The translations under genes were made by a program, and so were the position numbers. The notes under the pieces are model-generated. The model was not told where the DNA came from. It was given only the letters and a program-made list of their open reading frames with translations, and did not search any database. 64,000 bases of DNA, from the NCBI GenBank assembly GCA_037975125.1, contig CM075858.1:68362140-68426139 (forward strand). The letters run 5' to 3'. This DNA is from Latrodectus hesperus. Taxonomy: Eukaryota > Arthropoda > Arachnida > Araneae > Theridiidae. Shown piece after piece: positions 38,312-55,329 of the stretch. Numbering within the stretch: the first letter of the stretch is position 1; each line of letters opens with the position of its first letter.

Positions 38312-40899
38312 AAAAAAGCAAATCACATTATGTATCTATATTCATTAGAATTATAAAATATATATTTCATTTCCCTCCATATGAACGAAACAGAATAGGA
38401 AATGAAATACCATTTCTTCAATTGTAGTCATGATGTATTTCTGAGGGAATTGATAGTTAATGTGCTTAATCGGAAGAGATTGTTAAAATTAGCTTATGTA
38501 TGTTTGCGTGTATTAAATCTAAATATGATCACATGCTTTGTAATTTTAAATAATCATTGTTTGTTAAGATCAATATCTGAATGAGTACATTTTTCTAGAG
38601 ACACATCTCTTCAACGGAAAAAAAATATTGATGTTCCCTTTAAGAGAATATATTATTGGGTCAAAGAAATCATCAAACGGAATCACTCGAATTTCCATAG
38701 TTCAAAAGCAGCCTAGCAAAGAGTAGTTAACCTCTTATGTATTGCACACAAGTATAGTACTTGATTAGAAGTTCAGAATTTGAATCAGTATCAAGCCCCG
38801 AGTAAAGAAAAATAAATTTATTTTATATTAAATTAATCAATCAAAGCATGAATGATATTTTCAGTTAATTTTTACTTCGTAAATTTGGATAGCTGTAATA
38901 TGTGATACGGAATTTAATGTAGGCCTCTTTCAATGAGTATTTGAATATGTTATTCATGCAAAAAACGTGGTACTCACATGTACAAAATTTTATCATAAAA
39001 CGAAAGAAATTAAAAGTAAATCGAAATACTCATACAATATTAGACAGTAAGAAGTTTTTTTTAATTACAATGAAGTATGGCAGGTTGAAATCTAGCTATT
39101 AACACAAGTAGTTCTAAAGGAAGCGTAGTCTCACATTATTTATTATAAAGCTATGAATATATGAGAAAAAAAGGAACTAAGTGCACCTAAAATAATGTCA
39201 GGTCATTTTGTTTATAAAACGATTTCTTATTTAAAGACCAAAACATCGGTTTAAGAAGCAGACTTCCATTGATTCATACCATTAATACGTTGACAATAGA
39301 ACAGGAGAAAAATCAAAATGAAAAAGACAAAACATCCACTTTATGGTTAGTTTAAATCATCAAGGATGATTTATTTTTTATTTTATTTTTTAATAATAAT
39401 TTATTTTATTTGTTATTAATTTTGTCTTTCCAGATTAAATTTGTTATTAATAATATCTGTCTTTCAAAACTTTCAAATTCAATTTTTTTTAATATTTCTT
39501 ATCATTAAAACATGCATTAAAATAATTGTTGTAAATTCCTTGTAAAATGTTAGAACAGTAATTTTGAAAATTTTCAAGAGACTCGAACTGTTTTTGACTT
39601 GAGTTTTTATACACTCGAAATGATAATCATGAATAAGAAATATCAATGATAGTAACGAGGAAAAATAGGAGATCCTTCACAGAGAACTAGGGTGTTCCCG
39701 AAGTCCCATTTTTTTAATGTTTTGCCAAAATTTGAAATATAATAATTTGCAGCTTGAGAAAACACATTATCATTGAGTAAAATTAAAGAATTTCTCATCA
39801 AACTTCAGAATATTTTCTCAACTAATAATCTATATTGTTTTTCTGTCCTGTTGGTAGAAGTTATAAAACAAATTCAATCAGCAAAATCATATAGAAAAGT
39901 TAGTATAATTCTGATATCTCAGCGATTTTGTGATGGGCTTTTCCATCTTGCTTCATATTTCCAGAATTATTTATCTAATTATTGAACTGTTTCAAGAACT
40001 CAGGCACAAATTCCATTACTTGTCATTCTTCTGTGAATTTTGTCATTAAAAAATTCTTCTGTGAAGGCCTCTGTTGAGCCTCTTGAATTCAATCTTGTAT
40101 TCGAAACAAATGCAAAGTTCTTGAACACAAGTCAAGATGAAACTACTCGCAATTTTACATGCTCTTCAAAAAATTCCTTTATGGGAAACAAATGATACAA
40201 AAATTTGTTAAATAATTATCCTCTTTTTGTCTAATAACGATCACTCAGCATTAATTCCTCGACTTAATCAATATATTGATAATAATATATGATTTGCAAA
40301 TAAGGACGATTTTTGACACATTGTCTTCTATTTTCCATTCCCATTACAGGCAAATATTAGTTTTTAATTGGTAAATGAAATTAAAAATTTTTCAACTTCT
40401 ACAGTAAAAGTCGTAATCCGAAGGGAAATTAAATGTATATTTTTTATTTAATAACCATTCACCACTTTGGAAAGATAAAATGAATGAAAACTCTCTCACT
40501 AAAAATTAATCTCAAAACAATAAAATGAAATACTTCCAGTCTATATTTTTAAATATTCCCTAAAATCCTATCAATATAAGGCTTGTGTACGATATCTAAT
40601 GTATATCTAATCGAGGTAAATATAAAATGAAATAATATGGATGCTTATTCATCTAATTAATATGTGACCGGAGTCTAATCGGCAACTTCGTAATTTGTTG
40701 TTTACTCCCTACAACGAAGTAATTAGATGCCCCATGACGTCATTTTACTATCATCCAATTAAACTTTACCTACATTTAAACTAAGTTACATTTTAACTTA
40801 TGTATTTACTTAAAAAATAAAATGAATACATGACAACCACTTATAAGAGAAAGCTAGTATTAATAAGAAAAAGTTTAAAATAAAAAATGATAAAAAATT
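38312..40899. other. AT-rich DNA, nothing recognised
   Basis: No gene seen. One palindromic TGACGTCA octamer lies at 40735-40742, beside an imperfect inverted repeat built on ACTTCGT/ACGAAGT (about 40.68-40.72 kb). Confidence 0.5.
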
Positions 40900-42236
40900 G
40901 CATTCATTTAAACAATTATTATTGTGAAATTTACAACATGCATTGGCGGAGGTATGATATGCAAATGATTAGAATTACAGCCCAGCTTCTGGCACCACTT
41001 CCAAACACTATTCAAGGCTCGGAGATTTTCATCATTTCAAGTTCGGCAATTGTGCTTTTCTTGTTTTTTTTTTAAAATTAATTATGTGACCTAGAAAACA
41101 GCAATCATTTTTTGACAAAGTATTCGAATTCGAATGAGAAAGAATAGTGCCCTATCGAGATTTTAGATTATTTTTCAGAGAAATTGGTAGTCTTGTTGGT
41201 CGAAATCAAGCAACTGTAATGCGGCTATGTGATCGTTGGATGCAGGAGGGTACGGAGGACCGACGTGTTCGATCGCATCCACCTCAGTGCACCACTTCAT
41301 GTGTTCAGAGGTAAATTGTGCCCTTCATAGTGACAGATCACTTACCCATGTCACAAACCATTGCACAGCACATTCAGTGTCTAACGCATCATCGAATATC
41401 TGTGCTTACCATTCAACGTCGTTTACAGCAAAGTGGCCTGTCCGCAAGGCGTCCTTTGGTCGTCTACCCTTGACGCATAACCACAGTAAGCCGCCAGTGG
41501 TGTTATGAAAGAAGAATGTGGACGGAAGATTGGAATGAAATTGTCTTTACTGACGAGTTACGCTTCTGTCTGCAACACCAAGATGGTCGCATTCGAGTCT
41601 GGAGACACCGTGGAGAAAGGATGCTGAACAACTGCGTTATGCTCAGCCACACTGGTCCTTCACCAGGTAGTATGGTATTGGAAATCACTTTAGCACTCCT
41701 CTGGTACTTTAAGCAATCAGCTCTACATCTTCGAGGTGTTGGAAACAGTTTTCCTTCCTTACCTTCAGGACTTTCCCACAGGCGTATTTCAACAAGATAA
41801 AGCGCAACCATACATGGCACACATTGTCCAAATATTCTTCGTCGATCGCCAGATTGAATTGCTTCCATGGCTGGCTCGCTCTCCGGATCTTACACCGATA
41901 GAAAACATGTGGTCCCTGTTTTCTCAAAGATTGACTCAGATTACATCACCAGCTGCCATACCAGATCAGTTTTATCAACGTGTGGAAGCTGTTTGTTACT
42001 GTACCCGAAGAACGCATCTAAAGTCTCTTGGAATCAATGTCGAGGCTTGTGGTAGCGGTGATCTCCAATAATGGTGGCCACTCTGGCTACTGATTTTGGC
42101 AAGAACAACACTTCACAGAAGTCTATAAATTTAATCATTTGATACTTAACCAACTTATTATCTACAAAATAAATTTTGTTGTGATATCTTTAGTCTTTCT
42201 TGATTATGTGATCTATTTGGGTGGCCAGCAGTGTAT
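40900..42236 (+). mobile_element. Tc1-like element, left end eroded
   Basis: The right end, GGGTGGCCAGCAGTGTA (42220-42236), matches the end of the element at 7.93 kb and finishes at a TA. The 5' untranslated part (AAATTTACAACATGCATTGG and following) also aligns with that element. No matching left terminal repeat remains where it is expected (about 40.87-40.90 kb), so the left boundary is approximate. It carries a nearly full-length but broken transposase. Confidence 0.8.
41134..42093 (+). pseudogene. Tc1-like transposase, DD34E family, broken
   Basis: Starts MRKNSALSRF, then shifts frame to the HTH region EIGSLVGRNQATVMRLCDRW and TEDRRVRSHPPQCTT. QRRLQQSGLSARRPL precedes the catalytic domain. 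First Asp is in VFTDELRFCLQ (about 41.55 kb); second Asp is in FQQDKAQP (consensus QQDNARP); the Glu is in SPDLTPIENMW, with 34 residues between D2 and E. The C-terminus reads SNNGGHSGY and stops at 42091-42093. Defects: a frameshift after the first ten codons, two in-frame stops in the N-terminal half, a second frameshift near 41.67-41.74 kb where the usual MVWGAI block is unreadable, and a third near the end. The catalytic residues survive but the gene is dead. Same family as the relic at 8.06-8.53 kb. Confidence 0.9.
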
Positions 42237-42430
42237 GTCGTTGTCGTAATGTCCTCCAAATGAAATTATTTCTGTGAGAGTGGCGGGTCATATTTTGAGG
42301 GTCTTCTACTTTGCCTGTGTTTCTAAGTAACGGAGATTGCCACGTTGCTTTTACCATTTAATTGGTAGATCCCAAGTCAGAAACGCCGCGCAGAAAAGTG
42401 TCTTGGTAAGACAACAACAAAAAAAAATCA
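42237..42430 (+). other. Possible retroelement tail beside Tc1-like element
   Basis: A patch of balanced composition ending in AAGACAACAACAAA, the same kind of tail that closes the SINE at 34.4 kb. The tRNA-like head is not visible. It could be a 5'-truncated SINE or LINE tail. Confidence 0.35.
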
Positions 42431-46235
<3,805 letters not shown>

Positions 46236-46316
46236 GCAAAGTTAGATATAGAATTGAAAAGCTAAGCTTAGCAAAACATTTAGCGCATAAGCAGCTAGAA
46301 TAATATTACTAAGATG

Positions 46317-46409
46317 TAGTTAATAGTATATTTTATAAAATACAATGAATACAATTAAACAAAATACAATGAAAAATGCCAAATGGAGAATAGTACATTG
46401 AAAATATTA
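46317..46409 (-). repeat. Left inverted arm of PLE
   Basis: About 93 bp, the exact reverse complement of 47794-47886 by manual comparison. Confidence 0.93.
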
Positions 46410-46430
46410 TAAATTATCCATAATATATAA

Positions 46431-47306
46431 ATCCATAAAAAACCTGTTAAATTTCAGTTCATTACATGTGGAAACAGCACTTATGCAGACAAATTTGGTA
46501 ATCTATTTTCTTATTATTTAAATATAATCTTAAATAACATCACTAATTCAAATAATACATGGATAATTAAGAATAATAAACCTATCATTGAATTTATTTC
46601 TGCCAATAAAATTAATGATGTTTTCACTTATGATTTCAAAGATTTATTCACCAGTATTCCACTTGGAAAATTTTTTGATATTATTATGTTTTATTTTTAT
46701 GAATTTAATTCAATATTGGATGTCGATATAAATTTTTGGAAAGACCTTAGTTTATTTTGTATTTATAATAATTATATTTCTTATGGCGAAAATATTTATT
46801 TACAAGTTGATGGCATTCCCCAGGATTCCAAATTTTCAAGTATATTGGCAAATTTATTTTTAAACTATTATGAAAAATCATTTATTGTACAAATGCCTTT
46901 TGCTTACAGATATATTGACGATTTAATAATTTTTAATTGCCTAGAATTTGATAAAGTTTACAATAATATATATCCTAAGGAATTAAAATTAATTAATACT
47001 AATATTGATAACTTAAAAACTGAATTTTTAGATATTTCAATTACGATAAAAGATAACCACACATTTACTGACATATATGATAAAACTAATAATTTTAATT
47101 TCAAAGTTAATAAACCGATTTTTTGGAATTCACACATTCCAATTAAAATTTATAAAAATATTATTTTTAATCAACTTAATAGAATATACAATATATGTAA
47201 TAATTTAAACAACGTCAATAAACAAATAAATAGACTAGAAAATATTTTAACTCATAATGGCATTCCAACTAAATTTATTAAACACTATTTGGCAAGTATA
47301 GCATAG
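46431..47306 (+). CDS. Penelope-like reverse transcriptase, 5'-truncated open frame
   Basis: An open frame of about 291 codons from 46431, with the first Met only at 46686. KKPVKFQFITCGNS resembles the start of the palm. DFKDLFTSIP holds the first catalytic Asp (46632). GIPQDSKFSSILANLFLNYYE is motif B (46812 onward). YIDD (46911-46922) is motif C with the Asp pair. Then come TEFLDISITI, DIYDKTNNFNFK and a thumb-like helical stretch to the stop at 47306. RT copies element RNA into DNA at a nicked target. There is no endonuclease after the thumb, so if this element encodes one it must lie upstream, in the missing part. One oddity is Asp in GIPQDS where Gly is nearly invariant, which may impair activity. 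No internal stops occur despite the high A+T content. Confidence 0.85.
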   Translation: MHKKPVKFQFITCGNSTYADKFGNLFSYYLNIILNNITNSNNTWIIKNNKPIIEFISANKINDVFTYDFKDLFTSIPLGKFFDIIMFYFYEFNSILDVDINFWKDLSLFCIYNNYISYGENIYLQVDGIPQDSKFSSILANLFLNYYEKSFIVQMPFAYRYIDDLIIFNCLEFDKVYNNIYPKELKLINTNIDNLKTEFLDISITIKDNHTFTDIYDKTNNFNFKVNKPIFWNSHIPIKIYKNIIFNQLNRIYNICNNLNNVNKQINRLENILTHNGIPTKFIKHYLASIA

Positions 47307-47742
47307 CTTATAAGAGAGGAGTAAGGCGTAGTTTTATACTACAGAAGGGCCACCCAAGCCTTGAAGGTCTTATAAGAAGCTTGAAATGCCAATAGTGTTT
47401 ACACTTAGTCGCAAATTAACATATTTGGTGAGGTTCTTGCAGATTTGGAATTAAATTTAGATATGGTTTTAATTTGATAATGTATTTTGGCAACATTGGA
47501 TTTTGACTTATATATTTTAGATTAAATTCTACTTCTTTTATTCTGGCTTGATACTTTGGTTTGAATTTTTGGTATGGCTTTGGGGTGTACTGGCTTCTTT
47601 AAGACTATGTCTTGGGCCATTGCAGAAAAGCCATAATTTGTGCCAATGTGGTCAACACCCCTGACGAAGCTGGCCATATTGGTACTTTATTCCATTTTTA
47701 TCTATCTTTCTTTGATATTTTCTTTGAAATTTCTTCCAAGTA

Positions 47743-47854
47743 TTTTCAATGTAATTCTTTCCAATTGGTATTTTCAATGTATTGTTTTCTATTTAATATT
47801 TTCAATGTACTATTCTCCATTTGGCATTTTTCATTGTATTTTGTTTAATTGTAT
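47743..47854 (+). repeat. 28-bp tandem repeat in PLE 3' region
   Basis: Units starting TTTTCAATGTA at 47743, 47771 and 47799, and a diverged one at 47827, keep an exact 28-bp period. The last two lie in the inverted arm. Confidence 0.85.
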
Positions 47855-47886
47855 TCATTGTATTTTATAAAATATACTATTAACTA
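47794..47886 (+). repeat. Right inverted arm of PLE
   Basis: Exact reverse complement of 46317-46409. It runs into a short TATATATATA at 47886. Confidence 0.93.
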
Positions 47887-50429
47887 TATATATATCATAA
47901 AAAGAAACTTTACTGACATCCATTACACTCATTTAGTGGGTTATGCTTTTGCTTAATGACCATCAGTATATGGAGTTTTGACTCCAGTGACGTCACTCCA
48001 AGGCAACAGCGTTTCTTTAAATACAAAATCGATATCAAGTTTTTGTTGCCGAGTTGCACAAAAATGTTTTCTGGACAACGATGTTCTGGAAAATTGAGTT
48101 AAAATATTCCAGTACTTTCTTGCTCAAAAATGAGCATTCATTTCATAAAGAGACGAAAATGGTATCTTAATAGAAACGAATGAAATATCATTTTGAGACT
48201 TAAGTTACAAGATATATCAATGAGAAAATCCTTTTCATTCATATTTAATATATTTTCTGCGATGGTAGCTAAAAATGGATCTACTATTCACATATTTTCA
48301 TACCTAGGATCTTCATTTGGATAGTAAATATCAACAAATTCTGTCAGTGACTGTAAATCCTGTTGAATTATGGATATCAATTACTGGCTGAAATTCTTGT
48401 GTTGTATAAAATCATCAAAATTGATGAATATTTATAGATCACCCCAAATTAACCACTTTTGCCACAACAATTTATTTTCTTTCGAAAAGTATCTATTATT
48501 TAAAAGCAATGTCTATATTTATGAATCAACCGACAAAAGTGTTATAAAACTGCACTAAGCTAGTTAGAAACTTAACTACTTATGTTATATTATATTAGAG
48601 TCTGCATATTATGCATGACGTCAAAGTAAAATTGATAATTCAAGTTTTCAAATGCCACTAGAAACAGAAATGCAATAAAGAGTCAAACTCAGAAAGGATA
48701 CTTCACTAATAAATAGGACCTATAATTAAATAATAATAAAAGTATAATTTATTATAAATTCTGTTAGCTGTATTTTTTAATCTAAATGTTAAGGAATTTT
48801 TTGTTTAAACAATATAAAAATTATCTTTCTTTGCGGTTCAATAACTAGTTTTCATGGGCCACTTCTGCTCCTTGGACCATAATTTGGTGACTACAGCTTT
48901 CAGTTATGAATCCTTAGAATCTAAATACGGAATGAAAAACGTACTTTTTGACCAATCCTCTCTCATAAATTCCACTTTTCACCATGCTTCTGAGCAATTA
49001 AATCTAATTAATTTAAATGAAACTAATGAATAGTTTCATTAGTACCAGGGAATAGTAATATTTTCACAATGCAACTTAATTCAAAAGAAAAATGTGGTAT
49101 TTATATCCTTTTTTTGATTATTAAAAAATAATCAATTACTGTTGTTGAGCTCTAATGAAATACTTTAAATTGTATAAAAATTACTATTTGCTTCAATTAA
49201 TAAATTTCAACGAAACTATCATGTTTTTCTAAAATTTCTTCCAATGTATTTATTCCTTTGAGAAATATGCTGTAAGCAAACTATTCGCACTTTTATTATT
49301 TAAACTAGTTTTTTGTAAATCTCATGCCTAATTCAATAAGAAACTATATTTTATGCAACTTTAAATTATTCTCTCGATGCATGGGCATTGTATTTAATGT
49401 CAAAGATATCTCTAATATAAGACTTTTGAATCTGGCAGAGAGAGAATTTCGATTGAGAATTTTAAGTTGCTGACATTAAGAGATTTTAAAGGAAATTATA
49501 AGTTTTAAGCGTTTGAAACTGATATATAGTTTACGTTTCTGAATTTAAGAATTAAGCTATGCGCTTGATATTAAGACTGAATTTTTACGTATAATATTTA
49601 TGCTATTTTTGCTGGGTTTGCAAACAAATATTTTCTTTTATATTACATACGAATACATTTTATTTCAAGTCAGGTATAAAACAAAACATATGAGGATCTC
49701 TATATTTTTATTGAAATTTCTGGTTTAAAAATTTCCATTTATACATTCAATGTAATGTTTAATTTAATCATTGAAATTGCAAAAATCATCTTTTAATTAT
49801 TTTAATTGTAATAAGATTTTTAACTCTCAACGCCACATTAAAGACAATTCAAGATTAATTTTTTTTTCTAATAGAGTGATCATTTTATGAGAGCAGCAAA
49901 ATTTATTCTCAAAATACACACTGTAAATAATTTTGTTATCAGGTATAAAGAAGGAATTACTACAAAATATCCATATTGATCATGCCAAATTTCAGTTAAG
50001 AGTATGTAAGTATCAAACCTTGTACACTTAAAATTAAATTATTTTTAAGAAATTCAACGAACTTTTTGAATCTATGGTGTTTACAAATCTGCTTTTTATT
50101 ATTTCAATAATATTGATTAAAAGAAATTTTTATATTGACATCTAAGATGCAAAAGAGATTGTTTATAAATATTGCAATTATTAATACAGAATTTTATTCA
50201 TGAAATTCTTAAAAATTTTAATCATACTTGATTCATTTAAACTAATTATAAGGTGGATGTTTTGTCATGTCTTTTTCATTTTGCTTTTTCTGCTGTTCTA
50301 TTGTCCTTGTGTTAATGGTTTGACTCAATGGAAAATGGCTTCTGTAACCGTTGTTTTGCTCTTTATATAAGAAATCGTTTTATTAACAAAATGATTTTCG
50401 AAAATTTTCTTAGACTGTGATTTGTTAGG
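47887..50429. other. AT-rich DNA, nothing coding recognised
   Basis: Contains palindromic TGACGTCA octamers at 47988-47995 and 48616-48623. No gene recognised. Confidence 0.5.
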
Positions 50430-50540
50430 CAGCAATTCCGTCTACAAGTCGGATTTACAACGTCATCTCAACACAATGTGACGTGGATGAAAAGTTATCT
50501 GACGTCATGGATACTTTAAGCCAATGAGAATCGCAATAAA
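50430..50540. promoter_or_regulatory. Candidate CRE/CCAAT regulatory cluster
   Basis: Within about 70 bp there are ACGTCATC (about 50.46 kb), TGACGTGG (about 50.48 kb), a full palindromic TGACGTCA (50500-50507) and CCAATGAGAATCG (about 50.52 kb). The spacing is like a promoter-proximal ATF/CREB plus NF-Y arrangement, but no transcript or exon can be recognised downstream. This is inference from motifs only. Confidence 0.3.
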
Positions 50541-53500
50541 GTGGCATTTTCGGGATCTCAATAGTAACGAAAGAAACAATCACTTTATGCTTAAAAAATA
50601 ATAGAAATTTGCAAAGGAAAGTGGGCAATCCAGTGGCATTCGCGGATTAATGTCCGAAGGAGAACAGAACACTTAATCAAGTGAGACAAGTCTATTTAAT
50701 AACGAAGATCACGCTAAGTACATAAGAGATCGGTATAGATGTTTATTCAAGTAATCGTGGCTAGATATCAAATGAAATTTAGCAACAGATTTCATCCTAG
50801 GTATGCGAGGGACATTGAGAATCTTCTCCAACCATGATAAGGGTAGAATCGTTAAAGATGTTATTCATTAAACATTTGATATTATTAAAAGTAAGTCAGG
50901 AATTAGTCTTATGTAGGACAGTGGTAATAAATTTAGTTCAATAAATTTAATTTGTAAATATATCAGTTTTCTAATTTATTTCATTTAAATATATTAAATA
51001 CGAAAACAAGAAGTAGTGTATTGCCGGATTTTATTATCAATACTTTCACCGCGTAATATGTCGTAGTGACTGCCTTGAATTCTATGTGTTGTAAATTTTA
51101 ACTACTCATCGTGATTTCAAAATTGTTTTATTCACTCCACGCGAAAACAGAAAATGTTTCGTTTTTACGAAGAAAAATGATTAAATTCATGAGATAATAA
51201 TTTTTTTCCATATGCAAATAAAACAATAAGGTAATTCTAACATAAAATATCAAATTTGTATTTCAATGGATTCAATGATAAGAACAAACTAAAATCTACA
51301 CTCCATACTTAAATAAGATTATGAATCAATAAATTAGAAGAAAATTCAGGAGATTATCAAAATATGTCAGCATGTAAAACAAAAAAAAATTAAAATAAAT
51401 TTATGAGTAACAGATTAAGAATTTAAATGTATTTTTTCAAATAAAAACCTCTACGAGAAAGAAAATAATTTAAACTATTTAATTAAAATAGATAATATAA
51501 TTGAATATTAAATACTGAGATTACAGATGATTCGTTTGATTCTCTACTTTCGTTTTTATTTAAATAAATAAATGTTAAAAGTGATACATTTTCTTTGTTT
51601 GTATGCAGTGCCTATTTTTTTTAAAATACAGGAGGACGTTTATTTGTAAAACATTTATCTCTGATAAGAAAAGTTATAATTATTACCACCAAAATGCAAA
51701 CATAATATGTTATTACAAACTCAGGCACAGCTGGTGTATATTCCAACATGCCATATTCTGAATTTTTTGGTAATGAAGAAATTCTGCCAAAATAATGTAT
51801 TGAGACTTGTCGGGATGATATAAATAGCATTGACAAAAGAAGTCTTTCTGCATAATTCTTATAGATCTCCATCTTTAAGATGTAATAAAATCTAGATTGC
51901 CAGATAAATAAAGAAATAGGTAAAAAAAATATCATCAAACTTAAAATTTGGTATGCTCAATTATACGAAATCTGTGCCCAAACTGTGAATAAAATCAACT
52001 TTAAGAGCAAAGCTTGATATGAATTTAGCGAATTCGGAGCGTTTTAAAAATTGATATTATGTTGATTAAAAAAGATATGTATGGGATTGTAATTGATATT
52101 TTCTTCACAAATGATTTTAGAAATTCATTTCTGATATTTTTCTAAATAAAAATTTCATGTATTAATATATTAATTTTTAAATAAGAAAATTTTTATTAAA
52201 ATTTTTTTCACGCAGTTAAACTTTTACAAATTTCAAAAATGTTCTCACTATATTCAATAGATGGCAGCACTAAAGAATAATATTTGTAGACGTTATGTAA
52301 CACGGTAACTTGATGTGAAAAATATATTTTGCATCCACACATTAAAAATTGCTTTTCAAAATTACAGTTTATGTTTTTATTTCGTAAAAAGGGGTATTCT
52401 TGCTGAATAAAATGAAAATTCTTCATATACAAGATCCAATACTCTAACAATGTTTTACCTGTAAAATAATCCTTTCTTTCTGTTCGATGTATACTTAGAT
52501 TTTTTTTTTTTTTTCAAAATGATCCCTCTATCTCATTTAATTATATATTTGAATGTGATGGACTAAATGTTCTGAAATATACCTATTCAGGCAACTAAAA
52601 CCACAGGAAAACGTTTTTCAATTAAATTAAAGTTTAATGTGAAGTTATTGTTCATCTCATATCATTCTAAAGCAATTAATGGAGGAAAAATTGTCATTCC
52701 AATCAACTACCTTTTTGATTCAATATGAAGTAAAATGGACGCATGTTCCAAAGAAGGTTTTGCTCATCATCAATGGCAAATGAATAAATGATGTTTATTT
52801 ACTCTTCATCGATTTTTAAAAATCAGCACTGTATCTCTAATTTGAGCATGAAATTCAACTGTTGTACCAACATTTAGAATTCCATGAACAAGTTCTAACT
52901 GTAGGTGCACGAAAGGTGATTCAATATGGTTCATTATATTAAACAACTGTCAATAATAATCAAATTTTAGTTTTGAAGAGTCTCGTTTATTGATTCTTCA
53001 ATATTCACTCTAAAATGCATGGGAAACACAAATTTCGAGATATGCTAACTACTTTCTTCTGTTTGAATACAAATTATTCTGAAAGGGATATTATTTTATA
53101 ACGGAATAGAAGAAAATTTTCATAGGAAATATTAAAAAAATATTTATTTAAAAAATAATCCATTTTAAAACATAAGAAAATGTATAATTGATAAAAAAAT
53201 ATTAATTATTAATATATAAACGAAAAATGTAGGTGGCAGGTTTTGAGAAAATATTTAAACTTTATAAATGAAAGAAATGTTGTAAGCTCTTCAGACAGGG
53301 TTTGCAAGAAAATGTTCGAACTTAACTATTTGCATGACGTAGGACGCGTTTAAAATTATACTGATTATCCATGATGGGGGATGAAAGCAATGTTGTATGC
53401 CTTGTCTTAGCATGGTGGTTTAGCAATTAAAATGACCCTAGCCATCGAGGTTGGATGATAGGTTCTGGTTTTACACTTACATTCAAATATATCCAGTCTG

Positions 53501-54439
53501 GTGTTTTGTCTCTCAAAGATCATTTTTGCATATGAAGGCTATTTATACCAGAGTTTACGTTTGAAAGTGGATTCCGAGTATAGTTCTGTAAAATGTCATC
53601 GAGTTTTGAAGCAATTTAAAATCAACATTTTAGTTATGCTAGTGAATAGAAGACTTGGAATTTAAAACGTTAGAAAAAATTAAAAGTTGAGTTGTAAAGT
53701 CCACGACAGTTGCTCAGAAAAGTCCCAAATTTTCGGTATTGGATTAATCTTAAATAAAAGATTAAAAGTAATCGATTACATGCCGTCAAGTAAGCAAATC
53801 TGTAAATTAAACGTGAAAGGCCAACATGAAAAAGGTATCCTCATGTATCTACCGAAGATAGAAATTATCCTTATTAAGATAATTCTTAGAATTTCAATAA
53901 TTGACACATAATTTCTCTTCAAAGTGACATTAAGTTTAATACTTGATTTTACAATAACGTTTGGGAAATAAACAGTGACACTTTTTGCCAAGAATCATAG
54001 CCTGCATATTAATGACAAGGACTACTGAGTGGTTGCTTTTGCTTTTTCAAACCACTTTGGATTTGGAGGCACTTTGCATCGTATAAGAATATACATATAT
54101 GGTATAATATAATTATGCATGAAAATCTAGACCAAAATACATTGAAAAAGTTTGACTATATTCTTATTGATTGTAGAAATAGAATCAGTCTATTTGTGCA
54201 CAACAAAAGAGCAAATCTGGCAGGAGCACTATATTGCATTTTCCAAGATTAGATATAAAAGTGATAAAATTGCTCTTAAAGAAATATTCTAATCAAAAAT
54301 ATAGAAGTGGTTTAATTTAAGTATTCCGATATTCGACAAAAATCTGGAGATAACATAAATTCCTGATTACTAACAAAAATAATTATGGTGACTGTGAACA
54401 AATCAAATGATTATGCTAACGAATTTTTTCTTGAATTGA
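50541..54439. other. AT-rich DNA, nothing coding recognised
   Basis: Includes one member of the dispersed AGATGRCAGCAC repeat (52259-52274). A patch at 53.28-53.54 kb is less AT-rich and might be a very decayed tRNA-type SINE, but the box A and B matches are poor. Open frames at 51.62-51.94, 52.21-52.45 and 53.69-53.99 kb show no recognisable domain. Confidence 0.5.
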
Positions 54440-55130
54440 GATGAAAAAACATAACGTGTGAGATGATGGGAAATGTCGGAAGACTTCTGAGAGAAGAAAC
54501 AAGGCTTCAAGATAGAGAAAGTTTACAAGGAATTGACAAGAAAGGAAAAAGTGCCATTCTGACTAAAAATTCAATTTAAATGTCGGATTCTCCATCAATG
54601 TGCGAAAGTGTAAAACCATGTCTGTAAAATCCCTTTCAAGACCACTGTTAAAATCTTAGAGCAAGAGTCACCATATCATTAGAGAAAAAATGATGGTTTC
54701 GTAAAATAAAAACATGTCTACGAAATTAGCAAGTTCTGCTCCCTTCATTATTCCATGATTTACAAAGATTATAAGAAACCAGATATTGTCCATTTCGTTG
54801 AAGCTAATCTCATTAGATGGCTAGATTAACTCTGCAGATTTGGCACCAGGGAATTAAAGAGTCATTTTTGGAACAAGATGCAGAACTATATGCCAACCAC
54901 ATATTCGGTAGTTAGGTACAGTTAAAAAAACAACTCCAAGTGATTGGTACTTCAAAATAGGTGATGCGTTAGTTTCGTACTTTCAATATGACCATAATTT
55001 ATTCAAATGGTATTCTCCGTTTCGTGCTGAAGTGCCAAAGGCTTGCTTTCAAATATATTTGATGCATTATGATTTTGTATATTATCTGGGCCACAAAAGA
55101 TGGAAGCGAGTTGATGATTGTAGGTCTTTA
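54440..55130 (+). pseudogene. Possible very decayed Tc1-like transposase
   Basis: In scattered frames I read NSADLAPGN (compare the Tc1 signature NSxDLxPIE), followed by a QNYMPTTYS-like phrase and preceded by an EANLIRWLD phrase that resembles the stretch before that signature. The putative Glu is lost, and no convincing first or second Asp is visible. The composition is more balanced than the flanks, which supports an old inserted element. An unrelated repeat is equally possible. Confidence 0.35.
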
Positions 55131-55329
55131 AATAGATAGCATTTCAAAACTTTTAGATTGCTTTCAGCTGCTAAACCTAGTTATTAAATTAAGCTATTTT
55201 ATTTTTCTGCGTCATTTCTGCTGTTAAATTTCTGTATATGTAATTTAGGTCAAAATGTTTTCTAATAACAGAGAGAGGAAGTACATAGAGTGGTAAATAT
55301 GTGAAGGTAGTTTAATCTCAACACTACCC

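Noticed and set aside
41503..41927. Minus-strand frames opposite the Tc1-like transposase
   Set aside because: Shadows of the recognised plus-strand transposase.
46431..47306. Host telomerase or domesticated RT
   Set aside because: Inverted arms, an adjacent TA tract and PLE-like 3' phrases show it is a mobile element copy.
53400..53540. Another tRNA-derived SINE
   Set aside because: Only vague A and B box resemblance, with none of the conserved SINE phrases.
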